A stretch of DNA of 31,141 bases from a virus. The notes beneath the pieces are model-generated. The model did not search any database and had not been told where the DNA came from. It worked only from the letters and a program-made list of their open reading frames with translations. A program made the position numbers and the translations under genes. This document shows positions 30,710-31,141 of this stretch, piece after piece. Where the stretch lies: IMG/VR virus record IMGVR_UViG_3300025840_000156, positions 1-31,141 of that record. The stretch is one strand, 5' to 3'. Every line of letters begins with the position of its first letter. Position 1 is the stretch's first letter.

Positions 30710-31141
30710 ATGGCAAAGAGAAAAACAAAGAAGGCTGAAAAGCCTGAAGTACAAACTAATGACAGTGATGTCATGTACAGACTATTAGATGAAAAAATTG
30801 AAGTACCTTTAGGATTACTTAGGCAAAAACATATCTTTATAGCAACACCTTGTTATGGGGGACAACTAGGAGAACCATACTTTAGAAGTATGATGAGACT
30901 AGCAATACTATTTAATAAATATAATATTCAATATACTATTAGCACTCTTGCTAACGAAAGTTTAGTTACCAGAGGCAGAAATACACTAACGAGTTTCTTC
31001 ATGGAAAATAAAGCGGCAACACACCTGTTCTTTATTGATGCTGATATTGAATTCAATCCAGAAGATCTATTACGCATGGTTGCATACGATAAGCCGATTA
31101 TTTGTGGAGCGTATCCCAAGAAAGCTGTCAATTGGGACAGT
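30710..31141 (+). CDS. Glycosyltransferase, GT-A type (3' partial)
   Basis: The first 144 residues are visible; the gene runs off the window. After a basic N-terminus (MAKRKTKKAEKPE), IFIATPCYGG is the nucleotide-binding first strand, ESLVTRGRNTLTSFF follows, and LFFIDADIEFNPEDLLRM holds the DxD metal motif (D110-x-D112). IICGAYPKK continues the GT-A fold. It transfers a sugar from a nucleotide-sugar to an unknown acceptor, such as a virion protein, DNA base or host glycan. It starts 3 nt after the upstream stop with AAGG as ribosome binding site, so it is in an operon with the carbohydrate-cluster gene. Confidence 0.85.
   Translation, partial: MAKRKTKKAEKPEVQTNDSDVMYRLLDEKIEVPLGLLRQKHIFIATPCYGGQLGEPYFRSMMRLAILFNKYNIQYTISTLANESLVTRGRNTLTSFFMENKAATHLFFIDADIEFNPEDLLRMVAYDKPIICGAYPKKAVNWDS

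Noticed and set aside
1-31141. CRISPR arrays, insertion sequences, integrase or attachment sites
   Set aside because: No regularly spaced direct repeats, transposase motifs or terminal inverted repeats were seen; the only longer exact repeats noted are promoter-associated.

Overview
The window looks like part of a T4-like (myovirus-type) genome of a marine phage. By eye about a third of the bases are G or C. Genes are packed with 1-20 nt overlaps (ATGA, TAATG), nearly all on the + strand. The octamer NATAAATA, the T4-type late promoter, recurs in front of genes. The window also has a class Ia ribonucleotide reductase pair close to E. coli/T4 NrdA and NrdB, a PAAR spike-tip protein, a fibre-like protein, and four tRNA genes with encoded CCA. 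No ribosomal, transposon, integrase or CRISPR signals were seen. The host cannot be read from the sequence; the low GC and gene content would fit a SAR11-type or cyanobacterial host, but that is inference.

Layout. 1-8705: three overlapping genes: a giant protein open at the window edge (amidoligase-like N-terminal part, PD-(D/E)XK-like C-terminal part), a Gly/Lys-rich protein, and a Cu/Zn superoxide dismutase fused to a ParB-like domain. 8718-11304: two tandem SGNH-hydrolase paralogues separated by a tiny Lys-rich gene, then two small unknown genes. 11364-17101: late, mostly virion-type genes (glycine-zipper protein, two small conserved proteins, a PD-(D/E)XK exonuclease, an 832-aa fibre-like protein). 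17109-20884: the nrdA-nrdB-LSm-like operon, with both a sigma70-type and a late promoter. 20909-25895: PAAR protein coupled to a radical SAM enzyme, then two minus-strand genes (a radical-SAM-like protein without cluster cysteines, and a subtilisin-type protease), then a PP-loop asparagine-synthase-like gene. 25896-27450: a run of tiny, mostly membrane-spanning ORFs with a 7Fe ferredoxin gene that has its own sigma70-type promoter. 27495-28855: class 3 lipase, membrane/coiled-coil protein, small conserved protein, strong terminator. 28878-29547: tRNA-Thr, a Lys-rich small gene, tRNA-Ala, tRNA-Asp, tRNA-Gly. 29570-31141: a two-domain carbohydrate-type protein and a glycosyltransferase cut by the window end.

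The most notable pattern is regulatory. Five genes (8718, 9745, 10707, 20909 and the minus-strand gene starting at 23161), plus a sixth with one mismatch (29570), have the late-promoter octamer exactly 5 nt before the ATG and no Shine-Dalgarno sequence. With T4 late-promoter geometry (octamer at -13 to -6), transcription would start on the A of the ATG, giving leaderless late mRNAs. Other late genes (11364, 14173, 24724 minus, 27495, 28644) have the same octamer 24-50 nt upstream and a recognisable ribosome binding site. The second theme is a set of peptide- or sugar-modifying enzymes: amidoligase-like, radical SAM with C-terminal cysteines, asparagine-synthase-like, subtilase, SGNH hydrolases, and carbohydrate-cluster proteins with a glycosyltransferase. 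These may form a surface-modification or peptide-processing programme that deserves testing.
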